DNA of 64,000 nucleotides from Mycobacterium senriense. Its GTDB lineage: Bacteria > Actinomycetota > Actinomycetes > Mycobacteriales > Mycobacteriaceae. Made by a program: the position numbers and the translations under genes. The stretch's first letter is position 1; every line of letters starts with the position of its first letter. Location: assembly GCF_019668465.1 (NCBI RefSeq), contig NZ_AP024828.1, positions 1,426,001 through 1,490,000 on the forward strand, read 5' to 3'. The notes below the pieces were generated by a model that had not been told where the DNA came from, did not search any database, and saw nothing but the letters and a program-made list of their open reading frames with translations. Of this stretch, positions 51,894 through 61,102 are shown one piece after another.

Positions 51894-53303
51894 TCAGAAG
51901 CGCGGCTCGCTGCGCGGGCACCGGGCGGTGGGAAGCACCGACCCGAGGAGTCCGGTGAGCTCGGCGACTCCGATGTCATCGAGCCGGGCCACCGCGGCGA
52001 CGATGTCGTCACGCAGCGGCTCGTCGCAGAAGGGTTCGGCAAGCCAGCCGAACTTGTCCACGACGCGTTCCCAGGACATCGGACGGGTGGGTGATCCCTC
52101 GTAATCCGACTGCTCGCGGCTGAACTTTCGCCCGTCGTTCGCGATCACGCGCACGCGCGCCGCCGTGCGTTGCGGATAGTCGGCGGTCAAATCGTCGGCC
52201 GGCCTGACCTCCACGCGCGACAACAGATCCTGGACGTCGCTTCGCAGAACACGTTCGTTCTCAAGCTGTTCGGGGCCGACGCCGCCGTCGAGGAGGGCGA
52301 CCGCGGTGAGGTACTTGAGGTTGTAGTCGGCCTGCTCCTTGGTGATCGGATGTTCTTTGTCGCCGTACGCGCCCCCACCGGCGAAGTCGTACGCCCCCTG
52401 GAAGACCTCGAGGACCACCCGCGCGACATCCGCACCGCGCAAGCCGTTCTCGGCCCGAACGGTCAGCACCGCGTCGATCACCACCTGGCCGTGGATGAGA
52501 GAGCAGTACTGCTTCAGGTAGGTCTGCTCGACGCAGCGCAGGCTCCGGTCGCCGGCGTGCAGATCGATGGGCTGATCGAACAGCTGCACCAACCCGTGTG
52601 GGCCCTCGAACAGCGACTTGGGCCCGGTGATGCCGCGCGCGGCCAGCATCGTCGTGTACACGGCGCGCATGCCGGTGATCGCCGGCGAGATGCCCTTCCA
52701 GTTCGACACCGGTTCGGCATGGACCGTGGCCAGCGACACGTTGTCGGCCGCCGCGGCGGCGATGGCGTTGGCGGTCTGTTCGGCGCTCAGCCCCAGCAGC
52801 TTCGCGCTGCCCGCCGCAACGGACATCGACAGCTGCAGCGCGTGGTTGAGCCCGCGCGCCATCACGGGAACCTGTGCGCTGAAACGGCATTGGATCTCGT
52901 AGGCGACCGCGAGCGCCAGCAGGAAGTCGGCCCCGCTGGCCCCGGTGTGCTCGGCCACGGCCAGCATGGCACCGACGTTGTCGGCGGGATGGCAGAGCCC
53001 GCCCACGGTCAGATAGGTGTCGAGCAGATCGGGATAGCGCACCAGCACCGCGTTGAAGAACGCGGCCTGGTCCACCGACGCCCGCCCACCGCCGACCAGG
53101 GTGGCCGTGGGGGCTCCACCGAACTGGGCGGTGTGGTCACGGATCGTCGGGATGAGTTCCCCGTCCAGGGAACCGACGGCGCACGCAAGGCTGTCGAGCA
53201 CGTTGCGTTTCAACAGCGCGCGCGGCGGCCCGGTCAGATCCGCCTGCCGCGCGCCGACGACGAATTCGGCCAGCTCGTCCACAACGTAGTTATGTGCCAC
53301 CAC
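51894..53303 (-). CDS. MmgE/PrpD family protein
   Basis: A 469-aa member of the MmgE/PrpD family, which includes 2-methylcitrate dehydratase and cis-aconitate decarboxylase. Family segments include LLKRNVLDSLACAVGSLDGE, RYPDLLDTYLTVGGLCHPADNVGAMLAVAE, LSAEQTANAIAAAAADNVSL and SVSNWKGISPAITG-like PVSNWKG. The exact reaction cannot be assigned, since no prpB or prpC is near. The GTG at 53303 has AGGAGG 6 bases upstream. A LysR gene lies upstream on the same strand. Confidence 0.87.
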   Translation of the reverse strand: MVAHNYVVDELAEFVVGARQADLTGPPRALLKRNVLDSLACAVGSLDGELIPTIRDHTAQFGGAPTATLVGGGRASVDQAAFFNAVLVRYPDLLDTYLTVGGLCHPADNVGAMLAVAEHTGASGADFLLALAVAYEIQCRFSAQVPVMARGLNHALQLSMSVAAGSAKLLGLSAEQTANAIAAAAADNVSLATVHAEPVSNWKGISPAITGMRAVYTTMLAARGITGPKSLFEGPHGLVQLFDQPIDLHAGDRSLRCVEQTYLKQYCSLIHGQVVIDAVLTVRAENGLRGADVARVVLEVFQGAYDFAGGGAYGDKEHPITKEQADYNLKYLTAVALLDGGVGPEQLENERVLRSDVQDLLSRVEVRPADDLTADYPQRTAARVRVIANDGRKFSREQSDYEGSPTRPMSWERVVDKFGWLAEPFCDEPLRDDIVAAVARLDDIGVAELTGLLGSVLPTARCPRSEPRF

Positions 53304-53391
53304 TTTTCGCCTCCTAGCTGCTACCGCTACTGAAACCCAGCGATGAGGCACCGTCCAGGATCAATCTCTTATGAGTAGTTGGAAGAAGTTC

Positions 53392-54348
53392 TCACCGCAC
53401 GCCGGCACCGGGATCGAGGACTCCACGGTGAGGATCGTCGGACGGAGTCCACCACCGCCGCGTGGGAGGGGTGAGCCAATGACGTCCGCGCGCAACCGTC
53501 AGCAGCGAGCTCGCGACACCGCGCACAACGGCCCGGTCATCGTCTTGACGATGTAGCAGCGACCACGTCCACAGCGGTATCGGGTCGGCGACGGGACGCA
53601 GTCCCAGCCGGGGTGGGAGTGCCGCGGTGTGGCGCTTCGGTGACGCGAGCACGGCAGTTCCGATCTTGCGTACGTGCGAGTAGAACGCGTCACCGGTGAT
53701 GCCGCCGTCGTTGATTTCGATGACACGTGCGCCGGTGTCGGCGGCAAACTCTTTGGCGAACCGGTTCCACGACGACCATGCCGACTCGTCGTCATCGACG
53801 AGCACGCTGACATGCTGTGCGCCAACCGGGTCCGAAGAGGTAGCTCCTGGAATGACCGCGCGCAACGGTTCGGCGCGTAACAGGTGGGCGGTCAACTCCC
53901 GCTGCTTGACATGCCCACCGGTGATCCACGCCAAGGCGAAGTCGAGGGTACCCTCGGCCACCCGGTCCGCTTGCACGTGTGAGGGCAACACCCATTCGTC
54001 GAGGCGCAGGGCCACCCCGGATCCCACCAGATTGCCGATGTCATCGGGTAACCAGCTGACGTAACCCAGCCGCAGCGGCGAACTGTGTGCGGCCGTTCGT
54101 TGCAGCCGATGCTTGGCATCGTCGGCCAGTGACAGGATCCGGCGCGCGTCCGGAAGAAACGTACGGCCGGCTGCGCTCAACCGGACGCTTCGCCGGTCGC
54201 GCACCAACAAATCACTGCCCACTTCCCGCTCCAGCGCGATGATCTGTTGCGACAACGCCGGTCCCGAAATGTGCAGGCGTTGGGCGGCGCGACCGAACTG
54301 CAATTCATCTGCGACTGCGACGAAATAGCGCAGCTGCCGCAGTTCCAT
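53392..54348 (-). CDS. LysR-family transcriptional regulator
   Basis: A 318-aa LysR protein beginning MELRQLRYFVAVADELQFGRAAQRLHISGPALSQQIIALEREVGSDLLVRDRR, the classical winged helix-turn-helix. An effector-binding domain of two subdomains follows. It lies 88 bases upstream of the MmgE/PrpD gene on the same strand and is divergent from a decayed carboxymuconolactone decarboxylase gene that it may once have regulated. Confidence 0.92.
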   Translation of the reverse strand: MELRQLRYFVAVADELQFGRAAQRLHISGPALSQQIIALEREVGSDLLVRDRRSVRLSAAGRTFLPDARRILSLADDAKHRLQRTAAHSSPLRLGYVSWLPDDIGNLVGSGVALRLDEWVLPSHVQADRVAEGTLDFALAWITGGHVKQRELTAHLLRAEPLRAVIPGATSSDPVGAQHVSVLVDDDESAWSSWNRFAKEFAADTGARVIEINDGGITGDAFYSHVRKIGTAVLASPKRHTAALPPRLGLRPVADPIPLWTWSLLHRQDDDRAVVRGVASSLLTVARGRHWLTPPTRRWWTPSDDPHRGVLDPGAGVR

Positions 54349-54361
54349 GTGTCGAGCTTAG

Positions 54362-54523
54362 GTGTCCTCACCTGCACTAGGAAGCGCGACCTATCGAGCC
54401 GCCGTACGCCGGTTCGGCCAGGGCGGAGCTGCCGAGATCGTGTTTCTGGTGGGCTGCTTCTCGATGGTCGCCGTGACACTCAATGCGTTCGATGCCGGCG
54501 TGCCCGGACGCGACGACGCATAG
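54362..54523 (+). pseudogene. C-terminal remnant of a carboxymuconolactone decarboxylase-family gene
   Basis: The frame ending in TAG at 54521-54523 encodes RRFGQGGAAEIVFLVGCFSM followed by VAVTLNAFDAGVPGR. This matches the C-terminal helix pair of carboxymuconolactone decarboxylase/AhpD-like proteins, where (E/G)xVFLVGxYxMxxxxLNAFxxPxP is typical. An in-frame TAG at 54359 closes the frame upstream, so at most 53 residues could be made, and the catalytic CxxCH-type region is missing. The rest of the gene has been lost, with the LysR start now in its place. Confidence 0.6.
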
Positions 54524-54541
54524 CGCCGTTCGTGGGTTCGC

Positions 54542-55453
54542 TCAGGCGCCGCGGTCGTTGATCCGCTCGACCGCACCCGGCTGCGGTCGCGATCCGCTGA
54601 GTGCGGTCGTCTCGTCGGTCAGGTGTTTTCCGATGTCCCGGATCTGTCGCGCGCTCAGCGCGCACAGCGGATGTACGGCCACCATCATGGCGACGCGTCC
54701 CCGGTCGTCGAAGACCGGCGCGGCGATGGTCACCACGGGTTGCTTCCGGCGGCCCGGGTTGTCGTCGGAAAGGAACCCGATGGTGGTGAACTCGACCAGC
54801 AACTGGTCCATGATGTGGCGCACCGGAGTCGGCATCTCGCTGCTGTCCAAAGTGCCGACCGCCTGCACGGCCTGCGCGAGCGCGGGCGTCGTCCAGTCGA
54901 CGTCGAATCCCCGCTGCCGCGTGTGCGCCAACACCTGCTGCAGGCGCTGCGTGCGGTCGGGACTCCCGCCCGCGCCACGCCGGATCCACGCGAGTTGTTC
55001 GTCCTCGGTGTCCCACGCCGCCATCGCGACGCCGAACGGCGGCGCGTACGGAATGCGATCGCCCGGTATTCCCGATGGCTGCGTGGCGGGTTCTCCCTCA
55101 AAGGCGGTGACGACCAATGAATCACCGAACTTCTCGACCACTGAACAGGCGTAACCGACTTCGCGGGAGAGTCGTAGCGCGGCGGAACGCGCGGCGTACG
55201 CGAGGGGCCGGGCGGTGTCGGTACGGGCGGCCACCACGGCGAGCGCGGGACCGAGGGCGAACGTTTTCGCGACCGGATCTCGACTGGCCCACCCGCGGTC
55301 ACACAAGGTCTTCAGAATCGCGTGCGCGGTTGCTTGGGTGAGGTCCAGCTCCCGCACCACGTCGGAGAAGCGCAGCCGGGCGGTTGGAGACCGCGCCAGC
55401 AGCTCAACAACGTCGAGCACCCGGGCGGTCGGCGCTGACGTCGATCCGCGAAT
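54542..55453 (-). CDS. IclR-family transcriptional regulator, probable ATT start
   Basis: A 303-aa regulator. The winged helix (PTARVLDVVELLARSPTARLRFSDVVRELDLTQATAHAILKTLCDRGWASRD) is followed by an IclR effector domain. There is no ATG, GTG or TTG at a sensible N-terminus. AGAGGAG (55461-55467) is followed after 7 bases by ATT at 55453, which gives IRGSTSAPTARVLDVV, a normal IclR beginning. A GTG at 55420 has no ribosome binding site and would cut into the first helix. The longer open frame to 56380 lies antisense to two genes. Divergent from the SnoaL-SDR operon, which it may control. Confidence 0.8.
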   Translation of the reverse strand: MRGSTSAPTARVLDVVELLARSPTARLRFSDVVRELDLTQATAHAILKTLCDRGWASRDPVAKTFALGPALAVVAARTDTARPLAYAARSAALRLSREVGYACSVVEKFGDSLVVTAFEGEPATQPSGIPGDRIPYAPPFGVAMAAWDTEDEQLAWIRRGAGGSPDRTQRLQQVLAHTRQRGFDVDWTTPALAQAVQAVGTLDSSEMPTPVRHIMDQLLVEFTTIGFLSDDNPGRRKQPVVTIAAPVFDDRGRVAMMVAVHPLCALSARQIRDIGKHLTDETTALSGSRPQPGAVERINDRGA

Positions 55454-55480
55454 TGCTTGACTCCTCTGGAACAGCGTTTT

Positions 55481-55490
55481 TACAGTTGTA
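55481..55490. promoter_or_regulatory. Palindrome in the IclR/SnoaL divergent spacer
   Basis: TACAGTTGTA (TACA-N2-TGTA) is flanked by T- and A-rich arms. A directly repeated TTCGAG lies a little further right, once next to the palindrome and again about 20 bases on. Candidate site for the IclR protein. Confidence 0.35.
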
Positions 55491-55624
55491 CGAAAATTCG
55501 AGGTCCTATATCGATTATTCGAGAAGGCTACCGCGTTGCGTGCTGTCGTGTTGCTGGTTGGCCGATGACCGGTTCGCAAGCCGCCGAACCCCGGACCAAC
55601 CGTCCGTCCGAATGGAGGCAACCA

Positions 55625-56038
55625 GTGACCGCACACGATGACCGGCAAGACATCTCCGAACTGCTGGTGCGCTATGCCACGGGGATCGACCGGCGCGACT
55701 GGACGCTGTTTCGCACCGTCTTCACCGACGACTGCCGACTGGACTACGGCGAGATCGGCACCTGGGACGGCGTCGACGCCGTCGCTGATTTCATGGAGCA
55801 GGTGCACGCGCTGGCGGGACACACGCTGCACCGCCTGACCAACCAGGCCATCACCCTCGACGGCGACAAAGCCACCGCATGCACCTACGTCGACGGCCTG
55901 ATCATGTCCGGCGACAACAACTCTGGTGTCAACGCGATCGGATTCTACGACGACGACATCGTCCGCACGCCGGCGGGATGGCGCATCGCCCGCCGGCGCT
56001 ACACGCAGGTTCGCATCACGACGATCGGAGGCGGATAA
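55625..56038 (+). CDS. SnoaL-like (NTF2-fold) protein
   Basis: A 137-aa protein of the SnoaL_4 type found with ring-cleavage and steroid-like pathways. DISELLVRYATGIDRRDWTLFRTVFTDDCRLDYG carries the Tyr and Asp typical of isomerases or dehydratases, and HRLTNQAITLDGDKATACTYV gives a conserved His. The GTG at 55625 has GGAGG 6 bases upstream. It stops directly before the ATG of the SDR gene, which indicates a coupled pair. Substrate unknown. Confidence 0.83.
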   Translation: MTAHDDRQDISELLVRYATGIDRRDWTLFRTVFTDDCRLDYGEIGTWDGVDAVADFMEQVHALAGHTLHRLTNQAITLDGDKATACTYVDGLIMSGDNNSGVNAIGFYDDDIVRTPAGWRIARRRYTQVRITTIGGG

Positions 56039-56857
56039 ATGACATTCGCGACGAAATACGGCCCCTGGGCATTGGTGGCCGGCGCCTCCGATGGTGTGGG
56101 CGCGGCGTTCGCCGAAGGGCTCGCCGAGCGCGGCGTGAACGTGGTACTGCTGGCGCGCCGGCAAGCTGTGCTCGACCGCGTCGCGGACGACATCGAGACA
56201 AAGACGCCGGCGCAAACCCGTACCCTTGCAATCGATCTCGCTGAGCCGGGCGCCGCCGCGGCGGTCGCCGCGGCAACCGGCGACTTGGAGATCGGCACGG
56301 TCGTGTACTGCGCCGGTGCCGACCCCAATTTCGAGCCCTTCCTTGCCAATCCGATCGAAGCGGCCGAGGCGATGGTGCAACGCAACTGCATGGTGCCCAT
56401 GCAGTTATGTCACCACTACGCACCCGCGATGGTGGAGCGAGGCAGCGGCGGCATCGTCATCTTCGGTTCCGGGGCCGGGCTGGCCGGCGGGGCGAACATG
56501 GTCGCCTACGGCGCATCGAAGGCGTTCGACATGGTCTTCGCCGAGGCGCTGTGGGCCGAACTCCACGACAAGGGCGTCGACGTGTTGGGCCTCATCCTGG
56601 GCAAGACCAACACACCGGCATTGCGCGAACTCGAATACGCCCGCGGTCTGATCGGGTCCCCCGACGAGGTGCCTCCAGACGCGGCGGCCGTGTCCGACGT
56701 CGTCGCCGAGGCGTTCGAGAACCTCGGCAACGGCCCCACCCTGATGGTGGGCGACACCATGCGCGCCGCGGCGCAGCTGTTGGCATCGCTGAGCCGCAAA
56801 CAGGCGGTTGAGCTGTTCGCGCAGGCCGCCGCGGCGGCCATGGGACCAGGCGCATAG
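56039..56857 (+). CDS. SDR family oxidoreductase
   Basis: A 272-aa SDR with ALVAGASDGVGAA, YCAGADPN in place of NNAG, FGSGAGLAGG and YGASKAFDMVFAEAL. The ATG at 56039 immediately follows the SnoaL stop. The pair is divergent from the IclR gene. A 254-bp spacer follows before the exchanger gene, with no gene recognised in it. Confidence 0.86.
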   Translation: MTFATKYGPWALVAGASDGVGAAFAEGLAERGVNVVLLARRQAVLDRVADDIETKTPAQTRTLAIDLAEPGAAAAVAAATGDLEIGTVVYCAGADPNFEPFLANPIEAAEAMVQRNCMVPMQLCHHYAPAMVERGSGGIVIFGSGAGLAGGANMVAYGASKAFDMVFAEALWAELHDKGVDVLGLILGKTNTPALRELEYARGLIGSPDEVPPDAAAVSDVVAEAFENLGNGPTLMVGDTMRAAAQLLASLSRKQAVELFAQAAAAAMGPGA

Positions 56858-57111
56858 CCGCAACCGGCGGGAACTTCGGGCGTTCGCTGTGCGTCGTATG
56901 GATGTCGGCGAGGTTTGCCAAAGTTCCAAATCAGGGCAACCTAACTTTTGCGTCCGCGATACCCTGGGCAGCAAATATGGGTTCGGATGCGCCGCTGTGT
57001 TCGCGAACCCGCCGCGTTGCTGACCCCCGCCACTGCGGGTACCTTGGGTAACCGGTTCACCACGACACACGAGCCGAAGCAGCCGCCCGATCGCCAGCGC
57101 GAAGGATGACG

Positions 57112-58410
57112 ATGCTCGCCATAGACCGGCCCGCAGCCACCGTCGCGACGACGGCACGCTGGCGGCGGCTCACCTTGACCCGCTCCGGCTTGATCACCGG
57201 CGCATTCATCCTTCCGGCCGTGGTCGTCCGCATCGCGGGCCTGCGCACCGGCGCGGTGCTCGCCCTGCTGATCTTCGGGGCCGCGGTGGTGGCGGCGAGC
57301 TTCCTGCTGGCGTGGGCGGCCGAGGCCGCGCAGATCGACGTCTCCGGCGGGCTGGCCACGGCGCTGCTCGCACTGATCGCGGTGCTGCCCGAATACGCCG
57401 TCGACCTCTACTACGCCTACGTGTCCGGCCACAATCCTGATTACACGCAGTACGCCGCCGCCAACATGACCGGGTCCAACCGATTGTTGATGGGTCTGGG
57501 CTGGCCGGTCGTGGTGCTGGTGAGCATCCTGGTCGCGCGCAAGTCCGGCTCGGGGAAGACCACCGGCCTGACGCTGGAGCCAGCAAACCGGGTCGAACTC
57601 GGATTCCTGTTGATCGCCGGCGTCCTGGCGTTCGTGATCCCGGCGAGCGGGCAGATCCATCTCGGGCTGGGGCTGGCGTTGCTGGCCTGGTTCGGGTTCT
57701 ACCTCTACAAGATCAGCCACGGCGACGTCGAAGAGCCCGACCTGATCGGCACCGCGGCCGCGTTGGGCGACCTGCCCGACCGCCGGCGGCGCGTCGCCGT
57801 GGTGGGACTGTTCCTGGTGTCGGGCGCGGTGATCCTGCTGTGCGCCAAGCCGTTCGCCGACAACCTGGTTGCCGCCGGCACCGAACTCGGCATCAACCGC
57901 TTCCTGCTTGTGCAGTGGCTGGCCCCGCTGGCGTCCGAAGCGCCCGAATTCATCATCGCGACCATCTTCGCCACTCGTGGCAAGGGCACGGCGGCCATCG
58001 CCACGCTGATCTCCTCCAAAGTCAACCAGTGGACCCTGCTGATCGGGTCTTTGCCCATCGCCCACCTGCTGGGCGGCGGCGGGATCTCCCTGCACCTCGA
58101 CTCCCGGCAGGTGGAGGAGGTGCTGCTCACCGCGACGCAGACGATGATGGGGGTGGCGCTGATCTTGGCGCTGCGATTCCACCGGTCCGCCGCGTGCACC
58201 CTGCTGGGTCTGTTCGTGGTCCAGTTCCCGATCTTCACGACGCAGGGCCGGCTGCTGCTCTGCGGTGTCTACCTCGCGGTGGCCGTCGCCGGGCTGATCA
58301 TCAATCGTCGCCACCTGGTTGCCACCGTCCGGGCGCCGTTCTTCGGCACGGCGATCCGGCACAGCGGTCATCCCCACCACGAACCACAAGGCCCCGCCCA
58401 CCCGCGGTAG
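57112..58410 (+). CDS. Sodium/calcium exchanger-like membrane antiporter (CaCA superfamily)
   Basis: A 432-aa membrane protein with about ten helices and two internally repeated alpha motifs: [32 protein letters not shown] in the first half and [35 protein letters not shown] in the second. Each has the conserved acidic residue after Pro (PE) and a GSN or SKVN segment, as in YrbG-like exchangers. Transported ions are unknown. The second of two close ATGs (57112) fits the GAAGG site better than 57106. It stands alone between SDR genes. Confidence 0.83.
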   Translation: [432 protein letters not shown]

Positions 58411-58475
58411 GCTCCGGCGCGCCGTCACCGCCCCCGCGCCCGCGTTCGACAGCACGCGGCGTATACGGTCCAGTT

Positions 58476-59312
58476 ATGACTCGAGTGTCGGTGATCACAG
58501 GCGGCGCGGGCGGCATGGGCGTGGCCACGGCGAAAATCGTCGGCCACGACCACACCCTGGTGCTGTGCGACGTCAGGCAGGCCCGGCTGGCGGCCGCGGC
58601 CACCGCCCTGCAAGACCTCGGGATCGCCGCGACGGCCGTCGACTGCGACGTCACTGACCGACGCGCCGTCGCGGACATGCTCGGCACCGCAACCGGCCTC
58701 GGGACGGTCGTCTCCGTCATCCATACCGCGGGCGTCAGCCCGAGCATGGGTGCCGCCGATTACGTCATGCGGACCAACGCCGTCGGCACCGTCAACGTCA
58801 ACGAGGAGTTCTTTGCGGTCGCCGGCGAGGGCGCGGTGATCGTGAACGTCGCATCGATGGCGGCGCACATGCTGCCCGCCGAAATCATTCCGGCAGAACA
58901 ATTTCCGCAAGCGCTCAACGACACCGAAGCCTTCATGGACGCGATGCTGGCGGCGTGCGGCATCGCCCCCGAGGAGGCGCGATCCGGTCTCGCCTACGCC
59001 ATCAGCAAGAGCTTCGTGAAGTGGTACAGCCAGTCGCAGGCGGAGCGCTTCAACGCCCGCGGGCTGCGCATCGTCTCGGTGTCACCGGGGTCGATCGACA
59101 CCGAGATGGGCCGGCTCGAGGAGCAGGCCGGAGCGGGCGCGATGGTTGCCAACGCCGCCGTCCCGCGGTGGGGCAAGCCGGAAGAGATGGCCGAGCTGCT
59201 CGCCTTCTGCGCCAGCGAGAAGGCCGGATACCTCACCGGCACAGACATTCTCAACGACGGCGGCGTGATCGCCTCCATGACCGAACGCGCCAGGATGTCC
59301 GCCGCCGGCTAG
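58476..59312 (+). CDS. SDR family oxidoreductase
   Basis: A 278-aa SDR: VITGGAGGMGVATA, CDVRQARL, HTAGVSP, VASMAAHMLP, and YAISKSFVKWYSQ with the catalytic Tyr/Lys, then SPGSIDTEMG. A helical insert of about 40 residues separates the Ser and Tyr motifs. No ribosome binding site precedes the ATG at 58476, but TATACG about 9 bases upstream may allow a near-leaderless start. Its stop shares bases with the stop of the convergent SulP gene (CTAG). Confidence 0.85.
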   Translation: MTRVSVITGGAGGMGVATAKIVGHDHTLVLCDVRQARLAAAATALQDLGIAATAVDCDVTDRRAVADMLGTATGLGTVVSVIHTAGVSPSMGAADYVMRTNAVGTVNVNEEFFAVAGEGAVIVNVASMAAHMLPAEIIPAEQFPQALNDTEAFMDAMLAACGIAPEEARSGLAYAISKSFVKWYSQSQAERFNARGLRIVSVSPGSIDTEMGRLEEQAGAGAMVANAAVPRWGKPEEMAELLAFCASEKAGYLTGTDILNDGGVIASMTERARMSAAG

Positions 59313-61084
59313 ACCAGGTAGTAGAGCTCGGAGTGCGGGGCGAGTTCGGGCGCGCTGGTGAAGGGCTCCTTGACTTTGAGGTCGGCCAGCCTGTTGTGCG
59401 CGTAGCGAACCGCCTTCAGGGTGGCCGAGAATTCCTCGTCCTCCTCTGGGAAGACCTGCTCGGCGGGGAACCAACTCCGGAAGCCGACATTGTTCAGGAC
59501 GCCAAGCGTGTCGGGGCGGACCCCGGCGAGCAGGACGGTAACGCCACGCTCGGTCACCTCGCGCAGGAAATGCTCGATCCGCTCGATGCAGACCACATCC
59601 GGGTGACGCACCCGCTTGAGCCGTAACACCACGAAGGCGATATCGCCCTCGGCGACGCGTCGGCTGATCCCGGTCAGGTACCGGTCCAATTCCGGTGCGG
59701 CGCCGAAGAACAACTCGCCTTCAAGGTCGTAGATGACGATGGAGGGATCCGCTGAGTCGCCCGGAATGCGTTCGCGGACCACGCGTTCGGGTGTGACGAC
59801 GAGCTCCTTGGACTTCAGCTTGGCCGCCCGCGGCACGAACAGCAGGATGGACAGGACCACCCCGAGCAGGACCGACTTGTCGAGGTCGACGGCGATGCCG
59901 GTGAAGGCGGTGACGATCACCAGTCCGGCGTCGTAGCGGGACGCCTTGAGGGTGTAGACCAAGCGCTTGAAGTCGACCAGGCGCGCGGCCGTGACGAGCA
60001 GCAGCCCGGCCAGCGCGGGCTGCGGAACGTAGCGCAACAGCGGGGCGAACAGCAGCAGGGCCGCGGCAACCGTTGCGGCCGACACGATTCCGGAGAACCG
60101 TGTCGCGGCGCCGGACTGGAAGTTGATTGCCGACCGCGACAGGGAGCCCGAGCCGGGCAGGCTCTGAAAGAACCCGCCGGTCAGGTTGGCCAGGCCTTCG
60201 GCCATGATCTGGCGGTTGTAGTCGATCTTTTGCTGTGTCTGGTAGGCAATGGCTTTGGCGATCGACAGCGCCTCGATGATGCCGACGAAGGCGATGGCGA
60301 GTGCACCCGTCGACAGATGCGGCAGCCACTCCGTGTGGACCTCGGGCACATGCGGTCCTGGCAGACTCCGCGGGATCCTGGCGGCCACCGACACCGCGGT
60401 GTGCCCACCCGGGCCCGGGGTCGACCAACCGGTGAGGTATGCGATGAGTGCGGTGATGATGAGCACCGCGAGCATGTCGACCTGCGGCCATCCGTAGCGC
60501 TGCACCAGCTTGCGCAGCACGACGGCCACGATCACCGCCGCCGCACTCAATGTCAGTGCGCGGTAATTGATGTGGTCGCCGTGGGTCAGGGTGAGCCAGA
60601 CGCGGCGCAGCACCTGCATGTGACCGTTGCCCTTGTCGCGCACGCCCAGCGCGTTGCCCAGTTGCCCGATCGCGAGCAGGAAGGCCGCGGCCGCCATGAA
60701 GCCGATGATGACCGACTCGGAAATGTAGCGGGTGAGGTTGCCGAGCTTGAACAGGCCGATCACGATCTGGAATGCGCCGACCAGCACCGCCAGCAGGAAG
60801 AGCGCCTCGAAGAGTTCCTTGGAATTTTCCGAGTCGATGAAGGCCAGCGCCGTGAACACCAGCAGCGAGATGGCGCTGGTCGGCCCGTTGATCAGGTGCG
60901 AGGACGACCCGAAGATCGAGGCGACGACGGTCACGACGATCGCCGAGTAGACGCCGAATCTCGGGTCCACCCCGGCGATCAGGGCATAGGCCATCGCCTG
61001 GGGGAATGAAATGGCGGCGACGGTCAGGCCGGCGATCACATCATGGCGGCCCTTCACCAGATCGTAATTCACACGCACACCCAC
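59309..61084 (-). CDS. SulP/SLC26 anion permease with STAS domain
   Basis: A 591-aa permease. The membrane part begins HDVIAGLTVAAISFPQAMAYALIAGVDPRFGVYSAIV and contains INGPTSAISLLVFTAL and the SulP signature region IVGFMAAAAFLLAIGQL. From about residue 440 a cytoplasmic STAS domain follows (IVIYDLEGELFFGAAPELDRYL). Sulfate is the likely but not proven substrate. The gene lies 18 bases after a sulfate-binding protein gene on the same strand, so the two probably share an mRNA. Confidence 0.92.
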   Translation of the reverse strand: MGVRVNYDLVKGRHDVIAGLTVAAISFPQAMAYALIAGVDPRFGVYSAIVVTVVASIFGSSSHLINGPTSAISLLVFTALAFIDSENSKELFEALFLLAVLVGAFQIVIGLFKLGNLTRYISESVIIGFMAAAAFLLAIGQLGNALGVRDKGNGHMQVLRRVWLTLTHGDHINYRALTLSAAAVIVAVVLRKLVQRYGWPQVDMLAVLIITALIAYLTGWSTPGPGGHTAVSVAARIPRSLPGPHVPEVHTEWLPHLSTGALAIAFVGIIEALSIAKAIAYQTQQKIDYNRQIMAEGLANLTGGFFQSLPGSGSLSRSAINFQSGAATRFSGIVSAATVAAALLLFAPLLRYVPQPALAGLLLVTAARLVDFKRLVYTLKASRYDAGLVIVTAFTGIAVDLDKSVLLGVVLSILLFVPRAAKLKSKELVVTPERVVRERIPGDSADPSIVIYDLEGELFFGAAPELDRYLTGISRRVAEGDIAFVVLRLKRVRHPDVVCIERIEHFLREVTERGVTVLLAGVRPDTLGVLNNVGFRSWFPAEQVFPEEDEEFSATLKAVRYAHNRLADLKVKEPFTSAPELAPHSELYYLV

Positions 61085-61102
61085 GTTTTCGACGTCTTTC
61101 CG

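Noticed and set aside
55454..56380. Apparent 612-aa extension of the IclR gene
   Set aside because: It runs antisense through the SnoaL and SDR genes, which have clear family motifs and ribosome binding sites.
56938..56958. AACCTAACTTTTG resembling half of an IdeR or MntR site before the cation exchanger
   Set aside because: Only one half-site is recognisable, and the second half does not match.
57840..58475. Upstream extension of the SDR gene at 58476
   Set aside because: It lies within the exchanger gene in another frame; the SDR motif begins directly after the ATG at 58476.
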